From NCBI RefSeq assembly GCF_900450705.1, contig NZ_UGHK01000003.1:62001-126000 (forward strand): a stretch of DNA of 64,000 nucleotides, read 5' to 3'. This document shows positions 9,756 to 19,917 of this stretch, piece by piece. The notes under the pieces are model-generated. The model saw only the letters and a program-made list of their open reading frames with translations, did no database searches and was not told the origin of the DNA. The DNA is from Avibacterium paragallinarum (GTDB lineage Bacteria > Pseudomonadota > Gammaproteobacteria > Enterobacterales > Pasteurellaceae). Made by a program: the position numbers and the translations under genes. Position 1 is the stretch's first letter. The number at the start of each line of letters is the position of its first letter.

Positions 9756-10595
9756 TTAAACCACTTTTTGCACAAGGGCGGAGATGTCCTCTGCAAACTG
9801 TTCTTCCACCGCCATTTGCTCAATCTGTTGGGGCGTGTATTTTTTGCCGTTATACACTGCCACAATGCTCACATCATCGGGCTGTAGAAAATGGCTCGTG
9901 CCAAATTCCGTGTAACGGGTCGCCCCAATGCTGATAATAGCTTGAGTTGGGTAATGGGCTTTTTGCAATAATTCAGCAATATTATTCATCGGGCCAAAAT
10001 CAGGCTGATGATTCATTTGCCCCACAATCCAATCGAGCAATTTTTGATGAAAATAGCTGTATCCCAAGGCAGGGCTATCCACGCCATAGGCATTCAGCAC
10101 GCCATTACGCTTATGGAAGCAAGCGATGCGATAATCATCTATTTCACTGCCTAAATCAAAACGGGTGAGCGGAATGGTTTTTGCCGCCAGACCTTTGGTT
10201 GCCGCCCCCCAATTTTTCTTCTCGCAAATTTTATTGGCATTCGGACGGCGGATAGAGCAGTCGTTATAGGCGGCGAAAGCCTGTGGTAAAAGTGCGGTAA
10301 CTTTTTCGCCAGAATATTGCACCTCACAAAGCAAGGCGATTTCAGGCTCAATTTGCAAATTATCCGCCCCCTCACGCGGGAACACAATGCGATCCGCACT
10401 TAACGGATTTACTGCCAAAAAGGCATAATCCCCCAACTCTTCCGCTGCCGCTGGCACATAAAACGGAAAAATCGCTTTCGGCTGATGGCGTTCCTGCGTT
10501 TCCACCAGCTCAAAATCTTTCGCTTCCCCCGCTTGCTCTAAATGCCCCGCAAAATTGCCAGCCACCCCAAGCCCGATAAATGTTGTCTTTTCCAT
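9756..10595 (-). CDS. DUF5718-like conserved protein
   Basis: A 279-residue protein of unknown function. A start at 10595 (MEKTTFIGLGVAGNFAGHL) is chosen over an in-frame ATG 8 codons upstream because AAAGGGGGAAACA lies directly before it. It contains G-x-G-V-A-G-N-F-A-G-H-L at the N-terminus, NDCSIRRPNANK near residue 115 and TEFGTSHFL near residue 236. The NDCS/AF.AYND region is reminiscent of fumarylacetoacetate hydrolase-like folds, but no catalytic role can be assigned. It is convergent with birA, with a GGGGAAA/TTTCCCC hairpin at 9731-9748 between them. The family name is from memory of Haemophilus homologues. Confidence 0.75.
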   Translation of the reverse strand: MEKTTFIGLGVAGNFAGHLEQAGEAKDFELVETQERHQPKAIFPFYVPAAAEELGDYAFLAVNPLSADRIVFPREGADNLQIEPEIALLCEVQYSGEKVTALLPQAFAAYNDCSIRRPNANKICEKKNWGAATKGLAAKTIPLTRFDLGSEIDDYRIACFHKRNGVLNAYGVDSPALGYSYFHQKLLDWIVGQMNHQPDFGPMNNIAELLQKAHYPTQAIISIGATRYTEFGTSHFLQPDDVSIVAVYNGKKYTPQQIEQMAVEEQFAEDISALVQKVV

Positions 10596-10773
10596 TGTTT
10601 CCCCCTTTTGTGGATTCATCGTGGTTTATCGTAAAAAACTATGCAATTTTTTACCGCACTTTGCAAGGGGCATCAAATTGCAATGGGGGCTACTATAAAA
10701 TATTGTGCAAAAAAAACAATATATAATTAAAATTTATTCAATTAACCCTGTAATCATAAATTAGGAGAAAAAA

Positions 10774-11142
10774 ATGAAAGATTACACAAACTTAATCTGC
10801 TATGAAATTGCAACACGTATTGAAAGCGAAAACCCGCAAAGCATCGTGCCTTATTTAAGCCCCGAGTTGGATTTTAAAACGGACCAAGATGCCCCACATT
10901 TGCTTTATGTCGTGCGTAAACTGTTCTTTAAAGAGGGAACGGACGACACAGCATATATGCGAAAGATGGAGCGTTTATACATTGAACGAATTATTAAAAG
11001 ACATCAGCTCTCGGCGAGCGTGGAAACTGTTGAAGTTGAGCATAGCGAAACAATCCCCTTCCCAACAAGATTTATCGCCAAATATAATCCCGTGTGTTTT
11101 AGCTTTTATAAAAGCGAGGAGGACGCAAATGAAGATGCGTAA
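10774..11142 (+). CDS. Hypothetical protein, 122 residues
   Basis: Not recognised. It is a soluble, charged protein with no signal peptide or membrane segment, starting at ATG after a good TAGGAGAAAAAA site. Its last 14 bases overlap the start of the Sel1-repeat gene, so the two are probably translationally coupled and may act together. It contains no obvious catalytic motif. Conserved-looking spacing and the ribosome-binding site support a real gene. Confidence 0.6.
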   Translation: MKDYTNLICYEIATRIESENPQSIVPYLSPELDFKTDQDAPHLLYVVRKLFFKEGTDDTAYMRKMERLYIERIIKRHQLSASVETVEVEHSETIPFPTRFIAKYNPVCFSFYKSEEDANEDA

Positions 11143-11800
11143 AACCCTTATAGCGAGCGTAGTATTGGCATTGAGTTTCAATGCCGTGGCAGTAGACGAA
11201 GCGAAATTAGAAAAAGCGAAAAAGGGGGATTACAGGGCGATGAAACGTGTTGCTCTTGATTATTGTAAAGAAGGGAATTACCGAGAAGCGTTTTATTGGC
11301 AAGAGAAGGTCATTAATCATCTATTCTTTAAAGCTAATGCCACAGACAAAGATAAAAAAGATCTTGAGTTTTATATGAAACAATTGGCAGAGGGTTATAC
11401 TAGCGGGACGTGCGATCCATATGGTGAGGGAAAAGGAAAACAGTTATTTTTACCCGATTACCGTTTAGCAGAGCGGTGGTACAGCCGTTTGGCATTTATA
11501 AAGAACCCCGAATCCTCTCATCCCTATGATGCAAAATTCCAGCTTGCGGAGATTTATTTTTGGGGAGAAGGAGGCATTGAGAAAAATTTAGTGCGTGCCA
11601 AAGGTTATTACAAAGAACTGGCTGAATTAAGTGATGAGCTGGCAAAAGAATACTCGGTTATTCAAGAAACTCGAGGTAATGCGAGGTATCGTTTGGCACA
11701 AATGTATTATTTCGGTAATAATGCCCCACAAGATGATAAGCTAGCTTATCAATGGGTGGATAAAGCAAGACAAGATAAAAATTTCTATGGTGCGAGAATT
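11129..11800 (+). pseudogene. Secreted Sel1-repeat protein, truncated by an IS3-family insertion
   Basis: The start is set at 11129 by GGAGG six bases upstream; the longer frame from 10889 overlaps the previous gene and is not used. Residues 1-20 (MKMRKTLIASVVLALSFNAVA) form a classical signal peptide, so the product is exported. Then come alpha-helical Sel1-like repeats, clearest in AKFQLAEIYFWGEGG…AKGYYKEL and ARYRLAQMYYFGNNA…AYQWVDKA. Sel1 repeats usually mediate protein contacts. After about 224 codons the frame runs into the insertion sequence at 11801 and stops 14 codons later, so the C-terminus is lost and no remainder is visible beyond the element. Confidence 0.8.
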
Positions 11801-11856
11801 GATCTGCACCCCAAAAGTTGGACTAAACAACCAACTGATTAAGGTGCAGATTTTTT

Positions 11857-12366
11857 ATGACTAAATATACTCAACGTTTCAAACAACAAGTGCTCGACTT
11901 TTATCATCAAAATGGAAAAAACCGTTCGCTTACTCGCCAGTATTTTCAGCTTCCCCAAAGCACGTTAGCACGTTGGATTGCGAAATTTAATCATAATGGA
12001 ATCAATGGATTAGCTGTGTTAGGTAAAAAACGATGTTATTCTGTTGAGTTTAAATTAAAGGTTATTCAAGCTATCAAAAAAGGCCAGTGCTCCGCTGAAG
12101 CCGCCTGCTTTCGCTTTGATATCCCCAGTTCAGGGATAATTAGTCAATGGTTGCAACGCTTTGAAAAACAAGGTATAGATGGGTTATTACTCAAACCTAA
12201 AGGTCGTCCAAGTATGAAACTCAACTCACCTAAAATGCCACCAACGCCCAAAACAGAAGAAGAACGCTTGCGTTACCGAATTTTGGAATTAGAAGCGGAG
12301 AATGCAATGCTAAAAAAGTTGCAGGAACTCAACCAACAAAAAATGCAGAAAAAGCCGTCATCGTAA
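11857..12366 (+). CDS. IS3-family transposase OrfA
   Basis: 169 residues with two tandem helix-turn-helix units (around residues 10-50 and 60-105) that recognise the terminal repeats, ending in a leucine-zipper-like coiled coil ([21 protein letters not shown]). Near the end the gene has the slippery heptamer A-AAA-AAG at 12312-12318, in the phase needed for -1 slippage to give the OrfAB fusion transposase. Confidence 0.93.
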   Translation: MTKYTQRFKQQVLDFYHQNGKNRSLTRQYFQLPQSTLARWIAKFNHNGINGLAVLGKKRCYSVEFKLKVIQAIKKGQCSAEAACFRFDIPSSGIISQWLQRFEKQGIDGLLLKPKGRPSMKLNSPKMPPTPKTEEERLRYRILELEAENAMLKKLQELNQQKMQKKPSS

Positions 12367-12389
12367 ATGCCTTACGCTCGCGTTTCCCG

Positions 12390-13196
12390 TTGGAATTGTT
12401 ACTCAGGCTAATCGGATTGGCACGCAGTTCGTTCTTTTATCATCTCAAGCCAAAGTCGGATAAAAATGTAGCGATTTCACAGAAAATAGAGGAAATTTAT
12501 CGCAAAAATGACGAAAATTATGGTTATCGTCGAATTACCTTGGAATTAAGGAAATACTTGATTATCAACCACAAAAGGGGGCAAGCGATAATGCAACGTT
12601 TGGGGTTAAAAGGAAAAAGTAAGCAGAAAAAATATCGTTCTTACCAAGGCAAAGTGGGACACATTGCCGATAATCTGTTGCAACGGGATTTTACGGCAAC
12701 GATGCCGAATGAGAAGTGGGTAACGGATATCACCGAGTTCAAATGTGCGGAAGGCAAAGTGTATTTATCGCCGATTAAAGACTTGTTTAATAACGAAATT
12801 ATTGCTTATGATGTGGCGAGAAGTCCGAATTTTGAGCAGATAACCAGAATGTTGACCCAGGCGGTGAACCGATTAGCGGGGGAAAAACCGATACTGCATT
12901 CCGACCAAGGATGGCAGTATCAAATGATGGGTTATCGAGAGATATTGAAAAAACACGGTATTACGCAAAGTATATCGAGAAAAGGCAATTGCCTTGATAA
13001 TGGTGCGATGGAAAGCTTTTTCGGGCGATTGAAGACGGAATGTTACTTTGGCAAGCGGTTTGAAACCTTTGAACAGCTTGAAAAAGTGATTCACGAGTAC
13101 ATTCATTACTACAACAATGAGCGTATTCAAGTGAAGCTTAAAGGACTAAGCCCTGTGGAATACAGAACTCAGTCCTTGAATGAAATTAGAATATAG
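12390..13196 (+). CDS. IS3-family transposase OrfB (DDE integrase core)
   Basis: The frame is open back to the slippery site at 12312, so it is normally translated as the C-terminal part of an OrfAB fusion; the TTG at 12390 is only a nominal start. The rve integrase core has D in WVTDITEF, D in HSDQGWQYQ and E in [12 protein letters not shown], the complete DDE triad. An N-terminal HTH_21-type segment ([12 protein letters not shown]) precedes it. It appears intact and active. Confidence 0.93.
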   Translation: MELLLRLIGLARSSFFYHLKPKSDKNVAISQKIEEIYRKNDENYGYRRITLELRKYLIINHKRGQAIMQRLGLKGKSKQKKYRSYQGKVGHIADNLLQRDFTATMPNEKWVTDITEFKCAEGKVYLSPIKDLFNNEIIAYDVARSPNFEQITRMLTQAVNRLAGEKPILHSDQGWQYQMMGYREILKKHGITQSISRKGNCLDNGAMESFFGRLKTECYFGKRFETFEQLEKVIHEYIHYYNNERIQVKLKGLSPVEYRTQSLNEIRI

Positions 13197-13218
13197 TCTA
13201 ACTTTTTGGGGGCAGATC

Positions 13219-13480
13219 ATTGTGTTGCCCTTTTCATTTTTTGTACAAACTCAGCCAGTTCAGCCAAACATTGTGGGTGGTTATGTAAATTTCGCTCAAT
13301 GATTTTGACGGTGGCAGAGCCTGAAATCGCACCCGCTGCACCAAGCTGTAATGCCTCTTTCACTTGTTGCGGTTGGGCGATGCCGAAACCTTGCAGAATT
13401 AGCAATAAGCTGATTGGAATCTCGGGATATTTCGACCGCACTTTTGCTAGCAAGGCAAAACTTTCCGCTGTGCTACAGCC
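13219..13480 (-). pseudogene. trpA fragment with internal deletion
   Basis: About 260 bases of tryptophan synthase alpha sequence, visibly diverged from the intact trpA 1 kb away. It reads [16 protein letters not shown] and then jumps to [17 protein letters not shown], skipping roughly 315 bases (about 105 codons) present in the real gene. The C-terminal end abuts the IS3 element, and the other end breaks off at a position corresponding to residue ~80. The divergence argues for import of a foreign allele, not a fresh tandem duplication. Confidence 0.9.
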
Positions 13481-13563
13481 AACAAATTATTGCACAAAAA
13501 GATGAAGAAATCAGAGTTTTAAAAGAGATGATTGAGCTATTAAAACTCAATCAAAAGTCATAA
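13477..13563 (+). pseudogene. C-terminal remnant of an unidentified gene
   Basis: After the trpA fragment a frame encodes [20 protein letters not shown], then LKLNQKS and a stop. It is a coiled-coil-like tail typical of the C-terminus of small helix-turn-helix repressors. No start or N-terminal domain is present. Confidence 0.4.
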
Positions 13564-13601
13564 AGATTTTTTAATAAAATGGTTTTGGGTATTGGAAAAC
13601 T

Positions 13602-13645
13602 AAAAGAGCGGTGAAAAATAGTGAAATTTTCCACCGCTCTTTTTG
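13602..13645. terminator. Bidirectional hairpin terminator, first copy
   Basis: AAAGAGCGGTG and CACCGCTCTTT form an 11-base stem (variant uptake-sequence inverted pair) followed by T. The same 42-base block recurs at 14355-14396. Confidence 0.7.
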
Positions 13646-13753
13646 GAGCTGCCCAAATAAAAGTTGCCTTTGTGGTAGATAGTTATTACCCCTCTCTTGA
13701 TTTCTTATAAAATAACTTATAAGATAAGTCTAAATCACTAATGTTGAGCCAAA

Positions 13754-14001
13754 ATGAAAACTTTAATTATCCAGCCTAAGGCTTTAAAACAACTGCGTCG
13801 CATTCCCGAGCGTTCTGTTATTATTGATAAATGTGAAGAATTAAAGCAATTTCCTTTGTGTGCTAATGTGAAATCCTTAATCATAAATACCCTTATCGCT
13901 TCCGTGTGGGGCGTTATCGGGTATTTTTCCAGTTGATTGGCGACGCATTAAGCGAGGTCTCCATTGAAGAGGTGAAAAAACGCGATGAACGCACTTACTA
14001 A
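13754..14001 (+). pseudogene. RelE/ParE-type toxin with a frameshift
   Basis: An ATG at 13754 opens KTLIIQPKALKQLRRIPE…FPLCANVKSL, a typical RelE-superfamily N-terminus. The frame then fails, but in another frame the sequence continues HKYPYRFRVGRYRVFFQLIG and ends VKKRDERTY at 14001, the conserved toxin C-terminus with the Y-R-x-R-x-G-x-Y-R core. A one-base deletion around 13883 (CTTAATCAT, expected CTTAAATCAT) explains it. The last 17 bases overlap the HTH partner, the layout of a toxin-first (HigBA-like) module. The toxin is therefore probably inactive unless the base call is wrong. Confidence 0.8.
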
Positions 14002-14332
14002 TATCCAATATATTAACGATGAGCAAGGTAATCCTGCTTTTGCCGTTGTGCCACTTGCAACTTTAGAATGGTTAAAAAGCAAAGCTGGCTTGAAAAATCC
14101 CCTTGATACTGGTGTCCCTTATGAAGTTGCAGCGCTTGCACTTAAACAGGATATTTCTGCCGTGCGGGCGTGGCGAGAATATTTAAATCTCACTCAAGCC
14201 GAGGTTGCAGATCGCCTTGGGGTATCGCAATCAGCTTATTGCCAGTATGAAAATGCCACTCGCCTGCGCAAAAGCACTAAACAGAAAATTGCTGATGCGT
14301 TAAATCTTCATCTTGAGCAATTGGATTTTTAA
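13985..14332 (+). CDS. HTH antitoxin of a RelE/HigB-type module
   Basis: 115 residues. The C-terminal half is an XRE-type helix-turn-helix (LTQAEVADRLGVSQSAYCQYE near residues 70-90), expected to bind the module promoter. The N-terminal half would cover the toxin. It overlaps the 3' end of the frameshifted toxin gene. With the toxin broken, the antitoxin may persist as an orphan able to neutralise related toxins or act as a regulator. Confidence 0.8.
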   Translation: MNALTNIQYINDEQGNPAFAVVPLATLEWLKSKAGLKNPLDTGVPYEVAALALKQDISAVRAWREYLNLTQAEVADRLGVSQSAYCQYENATRLRKSTKQKIADALNLHLEQLDF

Positions 14333-14354
14333 TTCTCTTGCGAAAACGAAATGC

Positions 14355-14397
14355 AAAAGAGCGGTGAAAAATAGTGAAATTTTCCACCGCTCTTTTA
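14355..14397. terminator. Bidirectional terminator between antitoxin and trpA
   Basis: Second copy of the 42-base hairpin also present at 13602. The stem is AAAAGAGCGGTG / CACCGCTCTTTT. It lies between convergent transcription units, ending the antitoxin gene and the trp operon. Confidence 0.75.
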
Positions 14398-14416
14398 TTT
14401 TAGCATTGACGCTGAT

Positions 14417-15223
14417 TTACAACGTTGCACCTTTCATCGCTTTCACGAATTGAGCCAGTTCGCTTAAGCAGTTGGCGTGATTGTCTAAATTTCGCTCAAT
14501 GATTTTAACCGTGGCAGAGCCTGAAATCGCACCCGCTGCACCAAGCAGTAATGCCTCTTTCACTTGTTGCGGTTGGGCGATGCCGAAGCCTTGTAGGATT
14601 GGTGGGGCTTGGTGGGCTTTAAGCTGTTCTACTAGCGTATCCAAATTGGTGGCGTGGCTTTGGTTTTCAGCACTGGTTACACCAGCACGGGACACTAAAT
14701 AAGTGTAGCCTTCGCTGTGTTGGGCAACGCCTTGAATGGAGGCATCATCGGCATTCGGTGGGCAGATGAAAACGGGTTGTACGCCCTGTTTTTTTGCCGC
14801 ACGAATATAAGGCTCGGCGGCGAGTAGGGGAATATCTGCCACTAATACCGCGTCCACGCCCACTTCCGCACAGCGTTGATAGAACGAGTCTAACCCTTGT
14901 GCATAAATCAAATTAGCACAGAGCAATAAGCTGATTGGAATCTCGGGATATTTCGACCGCACTTTTGCTAGCAAGGCAAAACTTTCAGCTGTGCTGCAAC
15001 CTGCGTTTAATGCACGGTTATTTGCTGCTTGGATCACGGGGCCGTCTAATAAGGGATCAGAAAAAGGGAAGCCTAATTCAAGTGCGTCTGCACCGTTATC
15101 TACAAGCGTACAAATAATTTCAAATGAGCGATCAAAATCAGGATCGCAGAGGGTTACAAATGGCACGAATGCCCCTTGTTGTTTGGCGTTAAGTTGAGCG
15201 AATAAGGTTTCAAAACGGCTCAT
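14417..15223 (-). CDS. trpA: Tryptophan synthase alpha chain
   Basis: Cleaves indole-glycerol phosphate to indole, which is channelled to TrpB. 268 residues, full length. The catalytic Glu lies in [13 protein letters not shown] near residue 50 and the Asp in VLVADIPL near residue 130; the phosphate-binding loop is [10 protein letters not shown] and GAISGSA. Its ATG overlaps the trpB stop by one base (TAATG), so the two are translationally coupled, as fits the alpha2-beta2 complex. It is the last gene of the trp operon. Confidence 0.96.
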   Translation of the reverse strand: MSRFETLFAQLNAKQQGAFVPFVTLCDPDFDRSFEIICTLVDNGADALELGFPFSDPLLDGPVIQAANNRALNAGCSTAESFALLAKVRSKYPEIPISLLLCANLIYAQGLDSFYQRCAEVGVDAVLVADIPLLAAEPYIRAAKKQGVQPVFICPPNADDASIQGVAQHSEGYTYLVSRAGVTSAENQSHATNLDTLVEQLKAHQAPPILQGFGIAQPQQVKEALLLGAAGAISGSATVKIIERNLDNHANCLSELAQFVKAMKGATL

Positions 15224-16419
15224 TAGATTTTCCCCTTTTCCGTTAAAATTTTGTCCACTGTGAAAATATCTTTATCACCGCGTCCCGATAAATTCACGAC
15301 AATGAGTTGCTCTTTTTCTGGATTTTGTTGGATTAATTTCAACGCATAGGCTAAGGCGTGCGAGCTTTCCAACGCGGGGATAATGCCCTCGTGTTTTGCC
15401 AGTGCTTGGAATGCGTCAAGGGCTTCATCATCGGTAATGCTTTCATATTCCGCACGTCCGATAGCATGCAAATGGGCGTGTTGTGGCCCTACAGAAGGAA
15501 AATCTAAGCCCGCGGAAATGCTGTAAGACTCTTCAATTTGTCCGTCTTCCGTTTGCATAATCGGCGATTTCATTCCGAAATAAATACCCACTTTGCCGTG
15601 GCGAAGTGGCGCACCGTGCTGCCCTGTGGCAATGCCTTTGCCCGCAGGCTCGATGCCGATTAAACGTACATTCGCTTCATCAATAAAATCTGCAAACATT
15701 CCGATAGCATTTGAACCACCGCCCACCGCAGCGATAATCACATCAGGCAAACGCCCCTCTTTTTCCAAAATTTGACGTTTGGTTTCTTCCCCGATCATTT
15801 TTTGGAACTCACGCACGATAGTTGGGAAAGGGTGAGGCCCCGCCGCTGTGCCGAGTAAATAATGCGTGGTGTCGTAATTGGCTGACCAATCCCGCATTGC
15901 TTCGCAACAAGCATCTTTGAGCGAGCAAGAGCCTTTTTCCACTGGGATAACTTCTGCCCCCATTAAACGCATACGGAAGACGTTCGGCGATTGGCGCTCC
16001 ACATCTTTCGCCCCCATATAAATACGGCAAGGCATATCCAACATTGCACAGGCAAGGGCAGTGGCAACACCGTGCTGACCAGCCCCAGTTTCGGCGATAA
16101 TGCGCGTTTTGCCCATTCGTTTGGCGAGCAAAATTTGCCCCAAAACTTGGTTGGTTTTGTGCGCACCGCCGTGCAATAAATCTTCCCGTTTTAGGTAAAG
16201 TTTGGCTTTTGTGCCTTTGGTGAGATTACGGCACAGCGTCAATGCCGTAGGGCGACCAGCGTAGTTTTTCAGTAAATCTTGAAATTCTGCCTGAAATTCG
16301 GGATCGGCTTGCGCTTCCACAAAGGCCTGTTCCAGCTGTTTTAGCACAGGGACTAAAATTTCTGGCACATACATTCCGCCAAATTCGCCGAAATAAGGAT
16401 TAAGTTGCGTTTCTGACAT
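15223..16419 (-). CDS. trpB: Tryptophan synthase beta chain
   Basis: PLP enzyme joining indole and serine to give tryptophan. 398 residues. The PLP lysine is in [11 protein letters not shown] near residue 86, with the phosphate-binding [10 protein letters not shown] near residue 232 and GRGDKD near the C-terminus. It directly precedes trpA with overlap and starts 21 bases after trpCF. Confidence 0.97.
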   Translation of the reverse strand: MSETQLNPYFGEFGGMYVPEILVPVLKQLEQAFVEAQADPEFQAEFQDLLKNYAGRPTALTLCRNLTKGTKAKLYLKREDLLHGGAHKTNQVLGQILLAKRMGKTRIIAETGAGQHGVATALACAMLDMPCRIYMGAKDVERQSPNVFRMRLMGAEVIPVEKGSCSLKDACCEAMRDWSANYDTTHYLLGTAAGPHPFPTIVREFQKMIGEETKRQILEKEGRLPDVIIAAVGGGSNAIGMFADFIDEANVRLIGIEPAGKGIATGQHGAPLRHGKVGIYFGMKSPIMQTEDGQIEESYSISAGLDFPSVGPQHAHLHAIGRAEYESITDDEALDAFQALAKHEGIIPALESSHALAYALKLIQQNPEKEQLIVVNLSGRGDKDIFTVDKILTEKGKI

Positions 16420-16440
16420 AATCGTTATCGTTCCTTTTAC

Positions 16441-17850
16441 TTAATAATCTAAAATTTGTTTAAATAATTGTGCTAATTTAGTGGCATCTTTCACGCCTGC
16501 GCTGCTTTCTGCCCCTGAATTAATATCCAACCCTAAGCAATGTTGCGATAGGGCAAGGGCTAAATTTTCCTGATTAATGCCGCCAGCGAGCATTGCGTTA
16601 TCTTTGATTTCAGCAGGAATGAGCGACCAATCAAAGGCTTGCCCCGTGCCGCCTTGCTGGTGAGCGAGCTGGCTGTCTAACACATAGCGATCAACTTGAG
16701 AAATTAGCTCAATTTGCACCGCACTTTGTTTTTCTAATGGCACCGAAACAGCTTGCCAAATTTGGCATTGGGCAGGTAGCAGTGAGCGAAGTTGTGCGAT
16801 AAATTCTGCATTTTCACTACCGTGTAACTGCACCGCAAAGAGATTTAACTGCGAGGCGATTTTTACAATAAAATCAATTTCTTGATTTTGAAATACGCCG
16901 ACAAAACGCAACGGTGCTTGCGTCACAAGTTCTTGCGCTTGGCGCAACGAAAGTTTACGTTTTGAGCTTTCCGCAAAAATCAATCCACCATATAACGCAC
17001 CTTGGTTGTACACCGCTTGCACATCTTGCGGACGGGTTAAACCGCACACTTTATTTTCGCCAAAAATCACCGCTCTTACCGCATTATTCAAATCATCGCT
17101 GTCCATCAGGCTACTGCCGATCAAAAAGCCGTTTACATAAGGTTTTAATTGCTGAACTTGTTGATGAGAATAAATGCCTGATTCACTAATCATAATGCGA
17201 TCGGCAGGAATTTGACTCGCAAGTGGTGGCGTGCGGCCAAGATCTACCGAAAGATCGTGTAAATCACGGCTATTGATGCCAATCACTTTCGCTCCCAAAG
17301 CAATGGCGCGTTCTAATTCTTGCTGATTGGAGGTTTCCGTTAGCACGCCCATTCCTAATTCGTGGGCTAAATTTGCCAGTTGCACATAGGTTTCATCGTC
17401 TAGCACGGAAAGCATTAGCAAAATCGCGTCTGCTTGATGATAGCGAGCCAAGTAAACCTGATAAGGGCTAATCATAAAATCTTTGCACAGCACGGGCTGG
17501 CTCACCTGATTACGCACTTGTTGAATGTAAGTAAAATCCCCTTGGAAATATTTTTCGTCCGTCAGCACGGAAATGGCTGCCGCATAATGTTTATATACTT
17601 GGGCGATTTCATCAAGGTTAAAATCCGCACGAATCAAACCTTTAGAGGGCGAAGCTTTTTTACATTCCAAAATATAAGCGGGGCGTTGGTGTGAGCCTTG
17701 TACCAATGCCTGATAAAAAGAGCGGTCGGATTTTTCAAGTTTTTTTTCAAAATCCTGCAACGGAAAGGCTTGGGATTTCTCCGCCACCCATTGCATTTTA
17801 TCTTGCACGATTTTCTGTAAAATCGTTGGAGTTTGGTTGTTGATATTCAT
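16441..17850 (-). CDS. trpCF: Bifunctional indole-3-glycerol phosphate synthase / phosphoribosylanthranilate isomerase
   Basis: Fusion of two barrel enzymes catalysing consecutive steps. The N-terminal TrpC (residues ~1-255) has [26 protein letters not shown] and ISESGI; the C-terminal TrpF (~256-469) has [17 protein letters not shown] and an LAGGIN…GLDINSG motif. The 469-residue length matches the gamma-proteobacterial fusion. Expressed with trpD upstream (15-base gap) and trpBA downstream. Confidence 0.95.
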   Translation of the reverse strand: MNINNQTPTILQKIVQDKMQWVAEKSQAFPLQDFEKKLEKSDRSFYQALVQGSHQRPAYILECKKASPSKGLIRADFNLDEIAQVYKHYAAAISVLTDEKYFQGDFTYIQQVRNQVSQPVLCKDFMISPYQVYLARYHQADAILLMLSVLDDETYVQLANLAHELGMGVLTETSNQQELERAIALGAKVIGINSRDLHDLSVDLGRTPPLASQIPADRIMISESGIYSHQQVQQLKPYVNGFLIGSSLMDSDDLNNAVRAVIFGENKVCGLTRPQDVQAVYNQGALYGGLIFAESSKRKLSLRQAQELVTQAPLRFVGVFQNQEIDFIVKIASQLNLFAVQLHGSENAEFIAQLRSLLPAQCQIWQAVSVPLEKQSAVQIELISQVDRYVLDSQLAHQQGGTGQAFDWSLIPAEIKDNAMLAGGINQENLALALSQHCLGLDINSGAESSAGVKDATKLAQLFKQILDY

Positions 17851-17865
17851 TGTTTTTTCTCTTTT

Positions 17866-18870
17866 TTATTCTACTGCACGCAATGCGACTAAGGTTTCAA
17901 AGGCTTTGCCCGTGGCAAGCACATCAAGCACGTTTTCGGCATTGTGTTTGAGATCCTCATAGCCGAATAATTTCATTAATAGCGCGGTGTTCATTGCTAC
18001 GGCTTGGGCGTGTTCTGCCTTGCCTTTGCTTTGCAAAAGTGCGGTCAGCATTTTCGCATTTTCTTCGGGTTCACCACCACGCAGGCTTTCCAGCGGTTGC
18101 GGTTCAAAGCCGAAATCATAAGGGGTTAAATGATAATATTCAATCTGTCCATTACGAATTTCTGCTACTTCCGTTTTACCGTGAATCGCCACTTCATCTA
18201 AGCCAGCTCCGTGTACCACAATGCTGTGTTTATGCCCTAAACGCAGGGCGGTTTCTGCATAAGGGACAATGAGATCGGGGGAATACACGCCTAATAATTG
18301 ATGTTTTGGGCGTGCGGGGTTACACAATGGGCCTAAAATATTGAAAATAGTGCGAGTTTTCAAGGCTTGACGCACTGGCACGGCGTGTTTAAATCCAGGG
18401 TGATATTGTTGAGCGAAAAGGAAGCAGATCCCAATATCATCAAGGGCTTGGCGAGCTTTTTCCGCAGGAATATTCACATTCACCCCTAACGCAGTCAGTA
18501 CATCACTTGCCCCCGTTTTACTCGATACACTACGGTTGCCGTGTTTCGCTACTTTCAGCCCGCAAGCCGCCCCGACAATCGCTGAAGCGGTGGAAATGTT
18601 AATCGTATTCGCACCATCACCGCCCGTGCCGACAATGTCCGCAAAAACATAATCAGGCGTTGGAAAAGGCTGAGCGTTGGCTAATACTGCATTCACAGCA
18701 CCGCTGATTTCTTCGGCGGTTTCACCGCGTAATTTCAACGCAATCAAGGCAGCGGCGAGCTGTTCGTTACTCAATGCCCCTTGTAATACCGCATTAAAGA
18801 GCGTTTCCGCTTGGGCTTGATTTAGAGGTTGTTTATCAAAAAGTTGGCTGAGAAGTTGTTCGGTTTGCAT
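17866..18870 (-). CDS. trpD: Anthranilate phosphoribosyltransferase
   Basis: Joins anthranilate to PRPP. 334 residues with the [14 protein letters not shown] motif near residue 81 that binds [19 protein letters not shown] near residue 107, and the metal-binding DE in [11 protein letters not shown]. It is a stand-alone TrpD, not fused to TrpG. A 59-base gap separates it from the upstream tautomerase-like gene. Confidence 0.96.
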   Translation of the reverse strand: MQTEQLLSQLFDKQPLNQAQAETLFNAVLQGALSNEQLAAALIALKLRGETAEEISGAVNAVLANAQPFPTPDYVFADIVGTGGDGANTINISTASAIVGAACGLKVAKHGNRSVSSKTGASDVLTALGVNVNIPAEKARQALDDIGICFLFAQQYHPGFKHAVPVRQALKTRTIFNILGPLCNPARPKHQLLGVYSPDLIVPYAETALRLGHKHSIVVHGAGLDEVAIHGKTEVAEIRNGQIEYYHLTPYDFGFEPQPLESLRGGEPEENAKMLTALLQSKGKAEHAQAVAMNTALLMKLFGYEDLKHNAENVLDVLATGKAFETLVALRAVE

Positions 18871-18929
18871 AGGGTATTCCTTTTCTTGTTCTCAAATCAT
18901 TAAAGTGCGGTGTGTTTTTTAGCTAAATT

Positions 18930-19908
<979 letters not shown>

Positions 19909-19917
19909 AATCTTTCC

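Larger units (their letters stand above)
11801..13218 (+). mobile_element. IS3-family element (IS150 group), copy 1
   Basis: A 1,418-base element bounded by imperfect terminal inverted repeats starting GATCTGCACCCCAAAAGTTGG on the left and, reversed, GATCTGCCCCCAAAAAGTTAG on the right. It is flanked by a 3-base target duplication ATT. It carries orfA and orfB in a -1 frame arrangement. The same element, nearly identical, recurs at 53142-54559. It interrupts a Sel1-repeat gene on the left and abuts a trpA fragment on the right. Confidence 0.95.

Noticed and set aside
10889-11128. Long N-terminal extension of the Sel1-repeat protein
   Set aside because: It overlaps a better supported gene in another frame; the start at 11129 has a strong GGAGG site and begins a perfect signal peptide.
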